A stretch of DNA of 6,807 nt from an uncultured Alphaproteobacteria bacterium. Lineage in GTDB: Bacteria; Pseudomonadota; Alphaproteobacteria; Puniceispirillales; Puniceispirillaceae. The notes beneath the pieces are model-generated. The model did no database searches. It was not told the DNA's origin and worked only from the letters and a program-made list of their open reading frames with translations. How positions within the stretch are numbered: position 1 is the first letter of the stretch; every line of letters starts with the position of its first letter. Location of the stretch: the NCBI GenBank assembly GCA_913031555.1, contig CAJWDO010000090.1, forward strand, positions 1 to 6,807, in the 5' to 3' direction. Of this stretch, positions 1-6,507 are shown piece after piece. The position numbers and the translations under genes are program-made.

Positions 1-17
1 AGGAGTGGGAGGGTGAT

Positions 18-443
18 ATGGCGGTGTTTCGACACAGTATCGACGTGATGTTCCAGCATTGCGACCCGGCCGGCATCGTCTTCTACCCGCGTTTTTTCGA
101 GATGATGAACGAAGTGACAGAACGGTTTTTCAGCGATGCCATCGGGTGGCCGTTCAGCCATATGCACACGATTGACAGGCGGGGAATCCCCTCGGTTTCA
201 GCAAGGCTGGACTTCCGCTCGCCGACGCGGCTTGGTGACATTATGGACTGGTCGATATGGGTGGTGCGCCTCGGGCGCTCCAGCGCGACTCTTGCCTGTG
301 CTGCCGAGGTGGCCGGGCGCGATGTGCTGAGTGGCGAGGTCGCCATTGTTCACACCGATCTCGAGGCGATGTCGTCTTTGGCCTGGCAGGGTGAGGTGCG
401 CACCGCCCTTGCGGCACATCTCGAGGTGGCGAAGGAGGCGTGA
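18..443 (+). CDS. Acyl-CoA thioesterase, 4-hydroxybenzoyl-CoA thioesterase (4HBT) family
   Basis: This 141-residue hotdog-fold protein probably hydrolyses an aromatic acyl-CoA in the cytoplasm. The N-terminal motif HCDPAGIVFYPRFFEM (residues 14-29) is the family signature. Asp16 aligns with the catalytic aspartate of Pseudomonas 4-hydroxybenzoyl-CoA thioesterase (DCDPAGIVF), and the length is normal for the family. The ATG at 18 is preceded by GGGAGGG at 7-13 with a 4-base gap. A TGA at 14-16 might close an upstream gene, but 13 bases cannot show this. The stop lies one base before the RidA-like gene, so the two are probably translationally coupled. Given the aryl-CoA monooxygenase and gentisate dioxygenase downstream, the likely substrate is gentisyl-CoA or another hydroxylated benzoyl-CoA. 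The family call is firm; the substrate is inferred from context only. Confidence 0.9.
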   Translation: MAVFRHSIDVMFQHCDPAGIVFYPRFFEMMNEVTERFFSDAIGWPFSHMHTIDRRGIPSVSARLDFRSPTRLGDIMDWSIWVVRLGRSSATLACAAEVAGRDVLSGEVAIVHTDLEAMSSLAWQGEVRTALAAHLEVAKEA

Positions 444-444
444 C

Positions 445-846
445 ATGGCGCTGATTGACGTCCGGCCACCGGGATGGCCACAACCGAAAGGCTACGCCAA
501 CGGCATTTGCGGCGAGGGTCGTATTCTGCTTGTCGGTGGACAGATCGGCTGGACACCGGACGGGACATTCGAGCATGGCGATTTTATTGGCCAGATGAGG
601 CAGGCGTTGCGCAACGTCATTGCCGTTGTCGAGGCTGCCGGTGGCACGGCCAGCGATATCGGCCGGCTGACATGGTACGTCACCGATAAGACAGATTATC
701 TGACAAACCAAAGTGCCGTCGGCGCCGCCTACCGCGAGGTGATGGGATATCATTTTCCGGCGATGACCATGGTTGTCGTCACGGCGCTTGTCGAGGATGA
801 GGCGCTGATTGAGATCGAGGCCACTGCCATCCTGCCCGGCGACTGA
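445..846 (+). CDS. RidA/YjgF/UK114-family protein lacking the canonical arginine
   Basis: This 133-residue protein shows the RidA pattern from end to end: GQIGWTPDG near residue 33, a central QALRNVIAVVEAAGG segment, and the C-terminal LIEIEATAIL strand. Family members form trimers and often hydrolyse reactive enamines or imines; 2-aminomuconate deaminases of aromatic pathways belong here too. Aligned to E. coli RidA, FPAR (Arg105) becomes FPAM, so the arginine that binds the substrate carboxylate is Met107 here. The glutamate matching Glu120 is kept as Glu123. It is therefore not a canonical 2-aminoacrylate deaminase and is better placed with the arginine-less Rid subgroups. The ATG at 445 was chosen because AAGGAGG at 432-438 sits 6 bases upstream and the RidA homology begins there. 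The same frame stays open back to 331, but that stretch is the thioesterase gene. Its pathway role is unknown. Confidence 0.9.
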   Translation: MALIDVRPPGWPQPKGYANGICGEGRILLVGGQIGWTPDGTFEHGDFIGQMRQALRNVIAVVEAAGGTASDIGRLTWYVTDKTDYLTNQSAVGAAYREVMGYHFPAMTMVVVTALVEDEALIEIEATAILPGD

Positions 847-874
847 CCGTGCGAGCCAGAGTGCCAGAGCAATG

Positions 875-881
875 AAGGGGG
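875..881 (+). promoter_or_regulatory. Ribosome binding site that fixes the ligase start at 887
   Basis: AAGGGGG lies 5 bases before the ATG at 887. The competing ATG at 872 has no purine-rich site before it, and the one at 809 is inside the RidA-like gene. This favours 887 as the start of the ligase gene. Confidence 0.6.
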
Positions 882-886
882 ACGTT

Positions 887-2512
887 ATGTTGCGACAATC
901 GTCTCATGAGGACGAGTTTTCCCGAGACAAGCTTCCGGCAGCTGACAGCTGGCCAGACCTGCTTCTGGACGGATTTTCCTACCCTGACAGGCTGAACGCC
1001 GCTGTCGAACTGACCGACGCCATGGTGGCGCGTGGCTTTGGCGACCACATTGCGCTGATCGGGAATGGCAGGCGACGCACCTACAAAGAACTTGCCGATT
1101 GGACCAACAGGTTGGCACACGCGATGGTTGATGATCTTGGTGTACGCCCCGGCAACCGTGTGCTGATCCGCTCGGCGAACAATCCGGCCATGGTGGCATG
1201 CTGGCTTGCCGCGACCAAGGCTGGCGCCGTTGTCATCAACACTATGCCTCTGCTTCGGGCCGGTGAACTTGCCAAATACGTGGACAAGGCCGAGATCTCG
1301 CACGCTCTGTGCGACACAAGGCTGATGGACGAGCTCGCGGCATGTGCCAAGGACAGCCGGTTTCTGACAACCGTTGTCGGGTTTGACGGCACTGCCAACC
1401 ATGATGCCGAACTCGACCGGCTGGCGCTCGACAAGATGGTGGCATTCGACGCTGTCGAGACGTCGCAGGATGATGTGGCGTTGATTGGTTTCACATCGGG
1501 TTCGACAGGCGAGCCGAAAGGCACCATGCATTTCCATCGTGACCTGCTGATCATTGCCGACGGTTACGCCGCCGAGGTCCTCGGAGTCACATCAAAGGAC
1601 ATCTTCATCGGTTCTCCACCGCTGGCATTCACCTTCGGGCTTGGTGGCCTCGCCGTGTTTCCGCTGCGTTTCGGCGCCGCCGCGATCCTGCTGGAGAATG
1701 CCGCGCCACCAAATCTTATCGAGATGATTGAGCAATATGGGGCCACTGTCTGCTTCACCGCGCCCACCGCCTATCGGGTGATGCTGGCGGCAATGGAAGA
1801 GGGTGCCGAGCTGGGGTCCCTTCGTGCAGCCGTGTCCGCTGGCGAGACCCTGCCGGCACCGGTTTATGAAGAGTGGAAGGCGAAGACCGGCAAGCCCATG
1901 CTTGACGGGATCGGGGCGACGGAACTGCTGCATATTTTCATCAGCAACCGCTTTGAGGATCACGCCCCGGCCTCGACCGGCAAGCCGGTTGGCGGCTACG
2001 AGGCGCGTGTTATCGGGCCTGACGGCACCGACGTCGCGCCTGGCGAGATTGGCAGGCTGGCGGTGCGTGGCCCGACCGGCTGCCGCTATCTCCGTGGCGA
2101 ACGCCAGCCGGAATATGTGCGTGACGGCTGGAATATCACCGGCGACAGTTTCACCGTCGACACTGATGGCTGTTTTCATTTCGCGGCCCGCAATGACGAT
2201 ATGATTATCTCGTCAGGCTACAATATCGCCGGACCGGAGGTTGAAGCCGCGCTGCTGGCGCATGAGGCAGTGGCCGAATGCGCCGTGATCGGCGTTCCCG
2301 ACAGCGAGCGCGGCCATATCGTCCAGGCCCATATCGTGGCGCGCCCTGGCCATGTCGCAACCGACGAACTTGCAGATGCGCTTAAGGACCATGTGAAGGC
2401 GGTAATCGCACCGCACAAATACCCACGCTCGGTGGTCTTCGTCGACACCCTGCCGAAAACACAGACTGGCAAGATTCAGCGTTTCAGGCTGAAGACAAGC
2501 AGCGAGCGCTAG
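887..2512 (+). CDS. Benzoate-CoA ligase family acyl-CoA synthetase (aryl acid activation)
   Basis: This 541-residue ANL-superfamily enzyme should convert an aromatic acid, ATP and CoA to the aryl-CoA through an acyl-adenylate. The motifs occur in order: P-loop-like TSGSTGEPKG (203-212), GIGATELLHIF (341-351) with Thr345/Glu346, TGD (418-420) with the ribose-binding Asp420, the hinge region around RNDDMIISSGYN (435-446), and LPKTQTGKI with catalytic Lys529. The ATELLHIFISN form is typical of benzoate- and 2-aminobenzoate-CoA ligases. The length is normal and no key residue is missing. The gap to the RidA-like gene is 40 bases; the stop is one base before the fusion gene, so coupling to it is likely. 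A second ligase of the same family forms the C-terminal half of that fusion. The substrate may be salicylate, 2-aminobenzoate or benzoate; sequence alone does not decide. One of the pair could form mainly the adenylate, as SdgA does beside SdgB in Streptomyces WA46. Confidence 0.9.
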   Translation: MLRQSSHEDEFSRDKLPAADSWPDLLLDGFSYPDRLNAAVELTDAMVARGFGDHIALIGNGRRRTYKELADWTNRLAHAMVDDLGVRPGNRVLIRSANNPAMVACWLAATKAGAVVINTMPLLRAGELAKYVDKAEISHALCDTRLMDELAACAKDSRFLTTVVGFDGTANHDAELDRLALDKMVAFDAVETSQDDVALIGFTSGSTGEPKGTMHFHRDLLIIADGYAAEVLGVTSKDIFIGSPPLAFTFGLGGLAVFPLRFGAAAILLENAAPPNLIEMIEQYGATVCFTAPTAYRVMLAAMEEGAELGSLRAAVSAGETLPAPVYEEWKAKTGKPMLDGIGATELLHIFISNRFEDHAPASTGKPVGGYEARVIGPDGTDVAPGEIGRLAVRGPTGCRYLRGERQPEYVRDGWNITGDSFTVDTDGCFHFAARNDDMIISSGYNIAGPEVEAALLAHEAVAECAVIGVPDSERGHIVQAHIVARPGHVATDELADALKDHVKAVIAPHKYPRSVVFVDTLPKTQTGKIQRFRLKTSSER

Positions 2513-2513
2513 A

Positions 2514-5258
2514 ATGCCGGTGCCGGTTTCACGCATTGAAATTCTGGGTGCCGGGCCAGCTGGGCTCTACACAGCCATACTCGCCAAGCTGCGCCTTCCA
2601 GGTGTTGAGGTCCGCGTTCTTGAACGCAACCCGCGTGGTGCGACTTTCGGCTTCGGGGTGGTTTTCTCTGATAAGGCCCTCGATTTTCTGCGCACCGACG
2701 CGCCGGAACTTCACGAACTTATCGCCCCTGAAATGCAGCATTGGCGCAACATGACGCTGAACCTGCCAGCGCGCAGTGTCATTCTGGACGGGGTGGGTTT
2801 CAGCGCTATCGGAAGGCTGCGGCTGCTGACAATCCTCGAGACTTACGCCCTGTCGCTGGACGTGGATATCACTTATGGCGTGGAGGTCTCATCGCTTGAA
2901 ACGCTGCAGGGTGACCTGATCGTCGGGGCGGATGGGGTCAATTCCCTTCTTCGTACCGAGGCGGGCGAGGCCTTTGCGCCCAGGCTGGATCATTTCACCA
3001 ATCATTTTGCCTGGTTTGGGACGCCGCGCGCCTTCGACACCCTGACGCAGACCTTCATTGAGAGTGATCTCGGACCGTTGAACGCGCATCACTACCGCTA
3101 CGCACCTGAGATGAGCACCTTCATTGTCGAATGTGCGCCCGACACCTGGCGGGCGCATGGCCTTGATCGTATGGGCGAGGCGGCCTCGGCCGCATATTGC
3201 GCGACGCTGTTTGCCGACGTGCTCGGCGGGGCCGAACTCATCACCAACCGGTCGGACTGGCGCAGATTTCCGCGCCTGTGGTGTGACAGGTGGGTTTCGG
3301 GCAACCGGGTGATTATCGGTGACGCGGCGCATACGGCGCATTTCTCGATCGGGTCGGGCACACGCCTCGCGATGGAGGATGCCATCGCTCTGGTGGGGTC
3401 ACTGTGCGAACATGAAACACTGGATCGCGCGCTTCATGCCTTTCAGGACAGGCGCCCGCCAATTGCCGGAAAGATTGTCGAGGCGGCCAACAGATCGGCA
3501 GACTGGTATGACGATTTCGGCGAGAAGATGACTTTGCCGCCGCTGGCATTTGCGCGTGACTATCTGATGCGGTCCGGTAGGATGGACGATGACCGGTTGC
3601 GCAGTATGGCACCCGGTTTCATGGCCGAATATGACGCCGCCGGTCTGGACACCGCGCCAGGCGAAACGATTCACGATTCGGTGGCAGATGATTCCCCCGG
3701 CGCGCATGACATCGGATTTCGACGCCACCGGCACAATAACTGCGCGGATATCCTGTGGCAGAATTTGTCACGCAACCCCGACAGGCTGGCATTGGTTGGT
3801 CCTGCGGGCTGCGTAACCTATGCCGAGTTGATAGCCAAGGCGGCGTGCTGGGGCCGTGCCTTCATCGCGGCAGGTCTGCGGCGGGGCGATCGTATTCCGT
3901 TCTTTCTTGATGACACACCTGCTTATGTGGCGGCGTTCTTTGGTGCTGTGCGCGCCGGCTTCGTGCCGGTGCTTCTGAACACGCAGACCAGTGAAGACAC
4001 GCTGGCCTATTTCCTGACCGATACCGAGGCGCGCATCGTCCTCTGCGAGGCCGCCTTTGAAGATGCCTTTCCCGACAGGGTCCTCGCCGGCAGCGCGGTT
4101 GAAACGGTGATCATTGTCAATGGCGAGGCGCGCGCGCCCCGGCATCGCGCCGCAGCCGCGTTCCTCGCCGGCCATGAAGGGGACCTTGCCCGCGCCGATA
4201 CCGGCCCGAACGACATGGCGTTCTGGATGTATTCATCCGGCACCACCGGCCGGCCCAAGGGGATTGTTCATCTGCATCACGACATGGGCTACACGCAGGC
4301 CTCATATGGTGAACGTGTTCTCGGCATCACCGCAGATGACATATGTTTTTCCGTGCCGAAAATCTTCTTTGCCTATGGGTTCGGCAATTCGCTGACCTTT
4401 CCCCTTTCGGTTGGCGCCACGTCGGTTCTGCTGCCGGGGCGTCCCGATCCCGGTGCCATCTTCGAGGCCATCGAGACATACCGTCCGACGCTGTTCTTCG
4501 GATTGCCAACACTCTATACCGCGCTGGCCAAATATGAGGGTGCCGCGGACCGGGATCTGACCTCGATCCAGCGGTCGATTTCGGCGGCGGAAACATTGAG
4601 CCGTGAGATCTATGATGCATGGAAGAGCCTTGCCGGTCACGGTCCGACCGAGGGGCTGGGATCGACCGAACTTCTGCATATCTATCTTTCAAACAGCCAT
4701 GATGATCACCGCATCGGTGCTGCCGGCGCGGCGGTGCCGGGCTATGAAATCCGGCTCGTCGACCCTGATGGTGCCGCGGTGGCGCAAGGCGAGGATGGGG
4801 TCATGCTGGTACGTGGACATTCATCAGCGCCCTTTTACTGGCAGCGACCCGACAAGACTGCAGAAACGATGCGTGGCGACTGGATTCATACAGGTGACAG
4901 ATTTGCTGAACGCAACGGCTATTACTATTTTCAGGGCCGCGTCGATGATCTGGTCAAAGTGTCCGGGCAGTGGGTATGGCCCCTTGAAATCGAACGCTGT
5001 TTGAATGAGCATGGGGATGTTCGGGAATGCGCCGTCATGGCACACCGTTTGGCAGACGGGCGCACGACATTGCGTGCGGTCGTCGTCCTGACACCGGGGC
5101 TCGATGCTGGTAAGACCCGAACAAGGATGTTGCAGGAGCATGTGCGCGGCGCGCTGATGCCGTTCAAATATCCGAGGATCGTCCAATATCGAGACGCTCT
5201 TCCAAAGACCGGCACCGGCAAGATCGACCGCCAGGGTCTGGCGGTGGTTGAAGACTGA
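2514..5258 (+). CDS. Fusion protein: aryl-CoA flavin monooxygenase (salicylyl-CoA 5-hydroxylase type) + benzoate-CoA ligase
   Basis: Residues 1 to about 375 are a class A FAD monooxygenase. They carry the dinucleotide motif GAGPAG (12-17), GADGVN with Asp140, and GDAAHTAHFSIGSGT from 269 with Asp270. The region ending GRMDDDRLRSMAP (355-367) resembles salicylyl-CoA 5-hydroxylase and the monooxygenase half of 2-aminobenzoyl-CoA monooxygenase/reductase. A linker (about 376-402) follows, then a full aryl-CoA ligase (about 403-914). The ligase has YSSGTTGRPKG (573-583), GLGSTELLHIY (714-724), HTGD (792-795), GRVDDLVKVSG (808-818) and LPKTGTGKI with catalytic Lys903. Related monooxygenases are often fused to an old-yellow-enzyme-type reductase, which is absent here, so ring hydroxylation without ring reduction is expected. 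The polypeptide could both form and hydroxylate the aryl-CoA. The ATG at 2514 follows the preceding stop by one base with no clear Shine-Dalgarno site, which suggests translational coupling. Domain identities are firm; the substrate (salicylyl-CoA or 2-aminobenzoyl-CoA) is inferred. Confidence 0.88.
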   Translation: MPVPVSRIEILGAGPAGLYTAILAKLRLPGVEVRVLERNPRGATFGFGVVFSDKALDFLRTDAPELHELIAPEMQHWRNMTLNLPARSVILDGVGFSAIGRLRLLTILETYALSLDVDITYGVEVSSLETLQGDLIVGADGVNSLLRTEAGEAFAPRLDHFTNHFAWFGTPRAFDTLTQTFIESDLGPLNAHHYRYAPEMSTFIVECAPDTWRAHGLDRMGEAASAAYCATLFADVLGGAELITNRSDWRRFPRLWCDRWVSGNRVIIGDAAHTAHFSIGSGTRLAMEDAIALVGSLCEHETLDRALHAFQDRRPPIAGKIVEAANRSADWYDDFGEKMTLPPLAFARDYLMRSGRMDDDRLRSMAPGFMAEYDAAGLDTAPGETIHDSVADDSPGAHDIGFRRHRHNNCADILWQNLSRNPDRLALVGPAGCVTYAELIAKAACWGRAFIAAGLRRGDRIPFFLDDTPAYVAAFFGAVRAGFVPVLLNTQTSEDTLAYFLTDTEARIVLCEAAFEDAFPDRVLAGSAVETVIIVNGEARAPRHRAAAAFLAGHEGDLARADTGPNDMAFWMYSSGTTGRPKGIVHLHHDMGYTQASYGERVLGITADDICFSVPKIFFAYGFGNSLTFPLSVGATSVLLPGRPDPGAIFEAIETYRPTLFFGLPTLYTALAKYEGAADRDLTSIQRSISAAETLSREIYDAWKSLAGHGPTEGLGSTELLHIYLSNSHDDHRIGAAGAAVPGYEIRLVDPDGAAVAQGEDGVMLVRGHSSAPFYWQRPDKTAETMRGDWIHTGDRFAERNGYYYFQGRVDDLVKVSGQWVWPLEIERCLNEHGDVRECAVMAHRLADGRTTLRAVVVLTPGLDAGKTRTRMLQEHVRGALMPFKYPRIVQYRDALPKTGTGKIDRQGLAVVED

Positions 5259-5274
5259 AGACCCGCTGCGGACG

Positions 5275-5310
5275 CGACGGGCGATACACTCACGACGGGT
5301 GATACATTCA
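5275..5310 (+). repeat. Two tandem copies of an 18-base repeat before the dioxygenase gene
   Basis: CGACGGGCGATACACTCA (5275-5292) is followed directly by CGACGGGTGATACATTCA (5293-5310), identical at 16 of 18 bases. The copies lie in the 75-base gap between the fusion gene and the dioxygenase gene, ending 23 bases before the dioxygenase ATG. They could be a regulator binding site, with an 18-base spacing close to two helical turns, or a simple local duplication. No convincing dyad symmetry is seen within a copy. Confidence 0.75.
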
Positions 5311-5333
5311 CGAGGCAGAAGGGAAAACAGGCC

Positions 5334-6365
5334 ATGTCACAGCAGCTTGGAACATTGGAGGATTTGCCGGAATCCTATCGCGACGCGCTTGCCGAGGCTG
5401 GCGTGGCGCCGCTGTGGCCGATGATGCGCAATGTGCTGCCGCATGACGCGCCGCAGCCGCTGACAAGATCGGGCCACTGGACCTATGACAGCGTGCGACC
5501 ACTTCTTCTGCAGGCGGGTGAACTGACGCCTGTGGAGAAGGCAGAGCGCCGCGTTCTTGTCCTGTGCGACCCCGGACGGGGGCCGGGGGCCATGCAGGCG
5601 ACCGCCTCGATCTATCTTGGTATGCAGCTTTTGCTTCCCGGTGAGACCGCGCCGGCGCATGTCCACACGCCATCAGCGGTGCGGATCATCGTCGAGGGCG
5701 AGGGCGCCTTCACCGTTGTCGATGGTGAGAAATTGCCGATGCGGGAAGGCGATCTGGTTCTGACGCCAGGCGGCGAGTGGCATGATCATGGCCATGAAGG
5801 CAATGACCCGGTTGTCTGGCTTGATGCCCTCGACCTGCCGCTTTTTGTTTATCTCGAGGGCTCCTATGCCCGTGAGGGCGACCTGCAGACACGGCGCAAC
5901 CGGCCCGACGCCAGCGAGGTTGAATATCTCGCCGCAGGGCTCGCACCCTCGCGAACAACGCATCGTGCCCGCCGATATCCGATGATGCGCTATCCGTGGG
6001 CTCGCACCGAGGCGGCGCTTCGTGAAATGGCCCGATATGGTGATGGCGCGACCCCCGAGGTGGATTACGTCAACCCGGAAACCGGCGCCGATGTCCTTCC
6101 GACAATGGGGTTCACCGCCATGATGATTGCGGCTGGCACCATCGTGTCACCGCCACGCCGGTCCTGTTCCTCGGCCTTTCACGTCGTCGCGGGACGCGGG
6201 CGAACCATCATTGACGGACAGGCTGTCGAATGGGGTCCGAAGGATACCTTCAGCGCGCCTGTTTTTGCGAAGCTCAGCCATGAGGCGGAGGAGGAAGCCT
6301 TTCTTGTCCGCATCCATGATCGTCCGCTGCAGGAGAAACTTGGCTATTATGAGGAATGGGAGTGA
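5334..6365 (+). CDS. Gentisate 1,2-dioxygenase-type bicupin ring-cleavage dioxygenase
   Basis: This 343-residue protein matches gentisate 1,2-dioxygenases in length and layout. These are cytoplasmic Fe(II) enzymes that open gentisate to maleylpyruvate. The N-terminal cupin has HVHTPSAVRIIVEGEG from residue 109 and LTPGGEWHDHGHEG ending near 156. His109, His111 and His150 are the expected iron ligands. The C-terminal cupin (AFHVVAGRGRTIIDG and onward) has no histidine triad, as is usual in this family, and the end HDRPLQEKLGYYEE is typical. The residue between the first two histidines is Val110 where family members I know usually have Arg (HRH). Relatives include salicylate, 1-hydroxy-2-naphthoate and 5-aminosalicylate dioxygenases, so the exact substrate is open. 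The ATG at 5334 has AGAAGGG at 5317-5323 upstream. Beside an aryl-CoA 5-hydroxylase and a thioesterase, gentisate is the simplest substrate. Confidence 0.88.
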   Translation: MSQQLGTLEDLPESYRDALAEAGVAPLWPMMRNVLPHDAPQPLTRSGHWTYDSVRPLLLQAGELTPVEKAERRVLVLCDPGRGPGAMQATASIYLGMQLLLPGETAPAHVHTPSAVRIIVEGEGAFTVVDGEKLPMREGDLVLTPGGEWHDHGHEGNDPVVWLDALDLPLFVYLEGSYAREGDLQTRRNRPDASEVEYLAAGLAPSRTTHRARRYPMMRYPWARTEAALREMARYGDGATPEVDYVNPETGADVLPTMGFTAMMIAAGTIVSPPRRSCSSAFHVVAGRGRTIIDGQAVEWGPKDTFSAPVFAKLSHEAEEEAFLVRIHDRPLQEKLGYYEEWE

Positions 6366-6394
6366 GGGACAAGGCGCACCGTGGCTGCGATAAT

Positions 6395-6424
6395 TTGACA
6401 TGATTTTGCGACAAAGCCGGATTT
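6395..6424 (+). promoter_or_regulatory. Possible sigma-70-type promoter for the transporter gene
   Basis: A perfect -35 hexamer TTGACA occurs at 6395-6400. The best -10 candidate, GGATTT at 6419-6424 after an 18-base spacer, is poor. It lies in the 142-base gap after the dioxygenase gene, where AT content is higher than in the flanking genes, so a separate promoter for the ABC transporter is plausible but weakly supported. An alternative -10-like TATAGG lies at 6467-6472 without a good -35. No clear rho-independent terminator is seen between the dioxygenase stop and this site. Confidence 0.25.
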
Positions 6425-6471
6425 CACTCTTGGAAAGCCTGTGTTAGCCTTTTCGTAATCACAAAGTATAG

Positions 6472-6490
6472 GGGCGGATGTGAACCGCCT
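6472..6490 (+). other. Small GC-rich stem-loop just upstream of the transporter ribosome binding site
   Basis: GGCGG (6473-6477) pairs with CCGCC (6485-6489) around a 7-base loop, extended by a G-U pair at 6472/6490. It ends 7 bases before the GGAGGG ribosome binding site (6498-6503). No T-run follows, so it is not an intrinsic terminator. It may stabilise or tune the 5' leader of the transporter mRNA, or may be chance. Confidence 0.35.
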
Positions 6491-6507
6491 TGTTAACGGA
6501 GGGAAAC

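Noticed and set aside
331..444. N-terminal extension of the RidA-like frame back to 331
   Set aside because: The extra 38 residues are arginine-rich out-of-frame thioesterase sequence. Family homology and a strong ribosome binding site both place the start at 445.
809..886. Longer forms of the first ligase starting at ATG 809 or 872
   Set aside because: ATG 809 lies inside the RidA-like gene and adds residues unlike any ligase N-terminus. ATG 872 has no ribosome binding site, while ATG 887 has AAGGGGG five bases upstream.
779..1537. Long open frame (252 codons) on the minus strand
   Set aside because: It lies antisense to the well-supported ligase gene and has no recognisable domain. Such frames are common opposite GC-rich genes. 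The same applies to the minus-strand frame at 241-753 and to smaller ones across the window.
3640..3720. The fusion as two genes with a lost stop codon, the ligase restarting at GTG 3681
   Set aside because: The frame is continuous through the linker, no Shine-Dalgarno site precedes GTG 3681, and no ATG occurs near the ligase domain start. A sequencing error cannot be excluded from this window alone, but nothing seen suggests one.
6366..6394. Intrinsic terminator after the dioxygenase gene
   Set aside because: No stable stem followed by a T-run is present. The operon may end by Rho or read through into the transporter gene.
6440..6463. TGTG...CACA spaced pair resembling a CRP/FNR-type operator
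   Set aside because: The half sites are 16 bases apart instead of about 6, and only about half of the positions are symmetric, so chance is the simpler reading.
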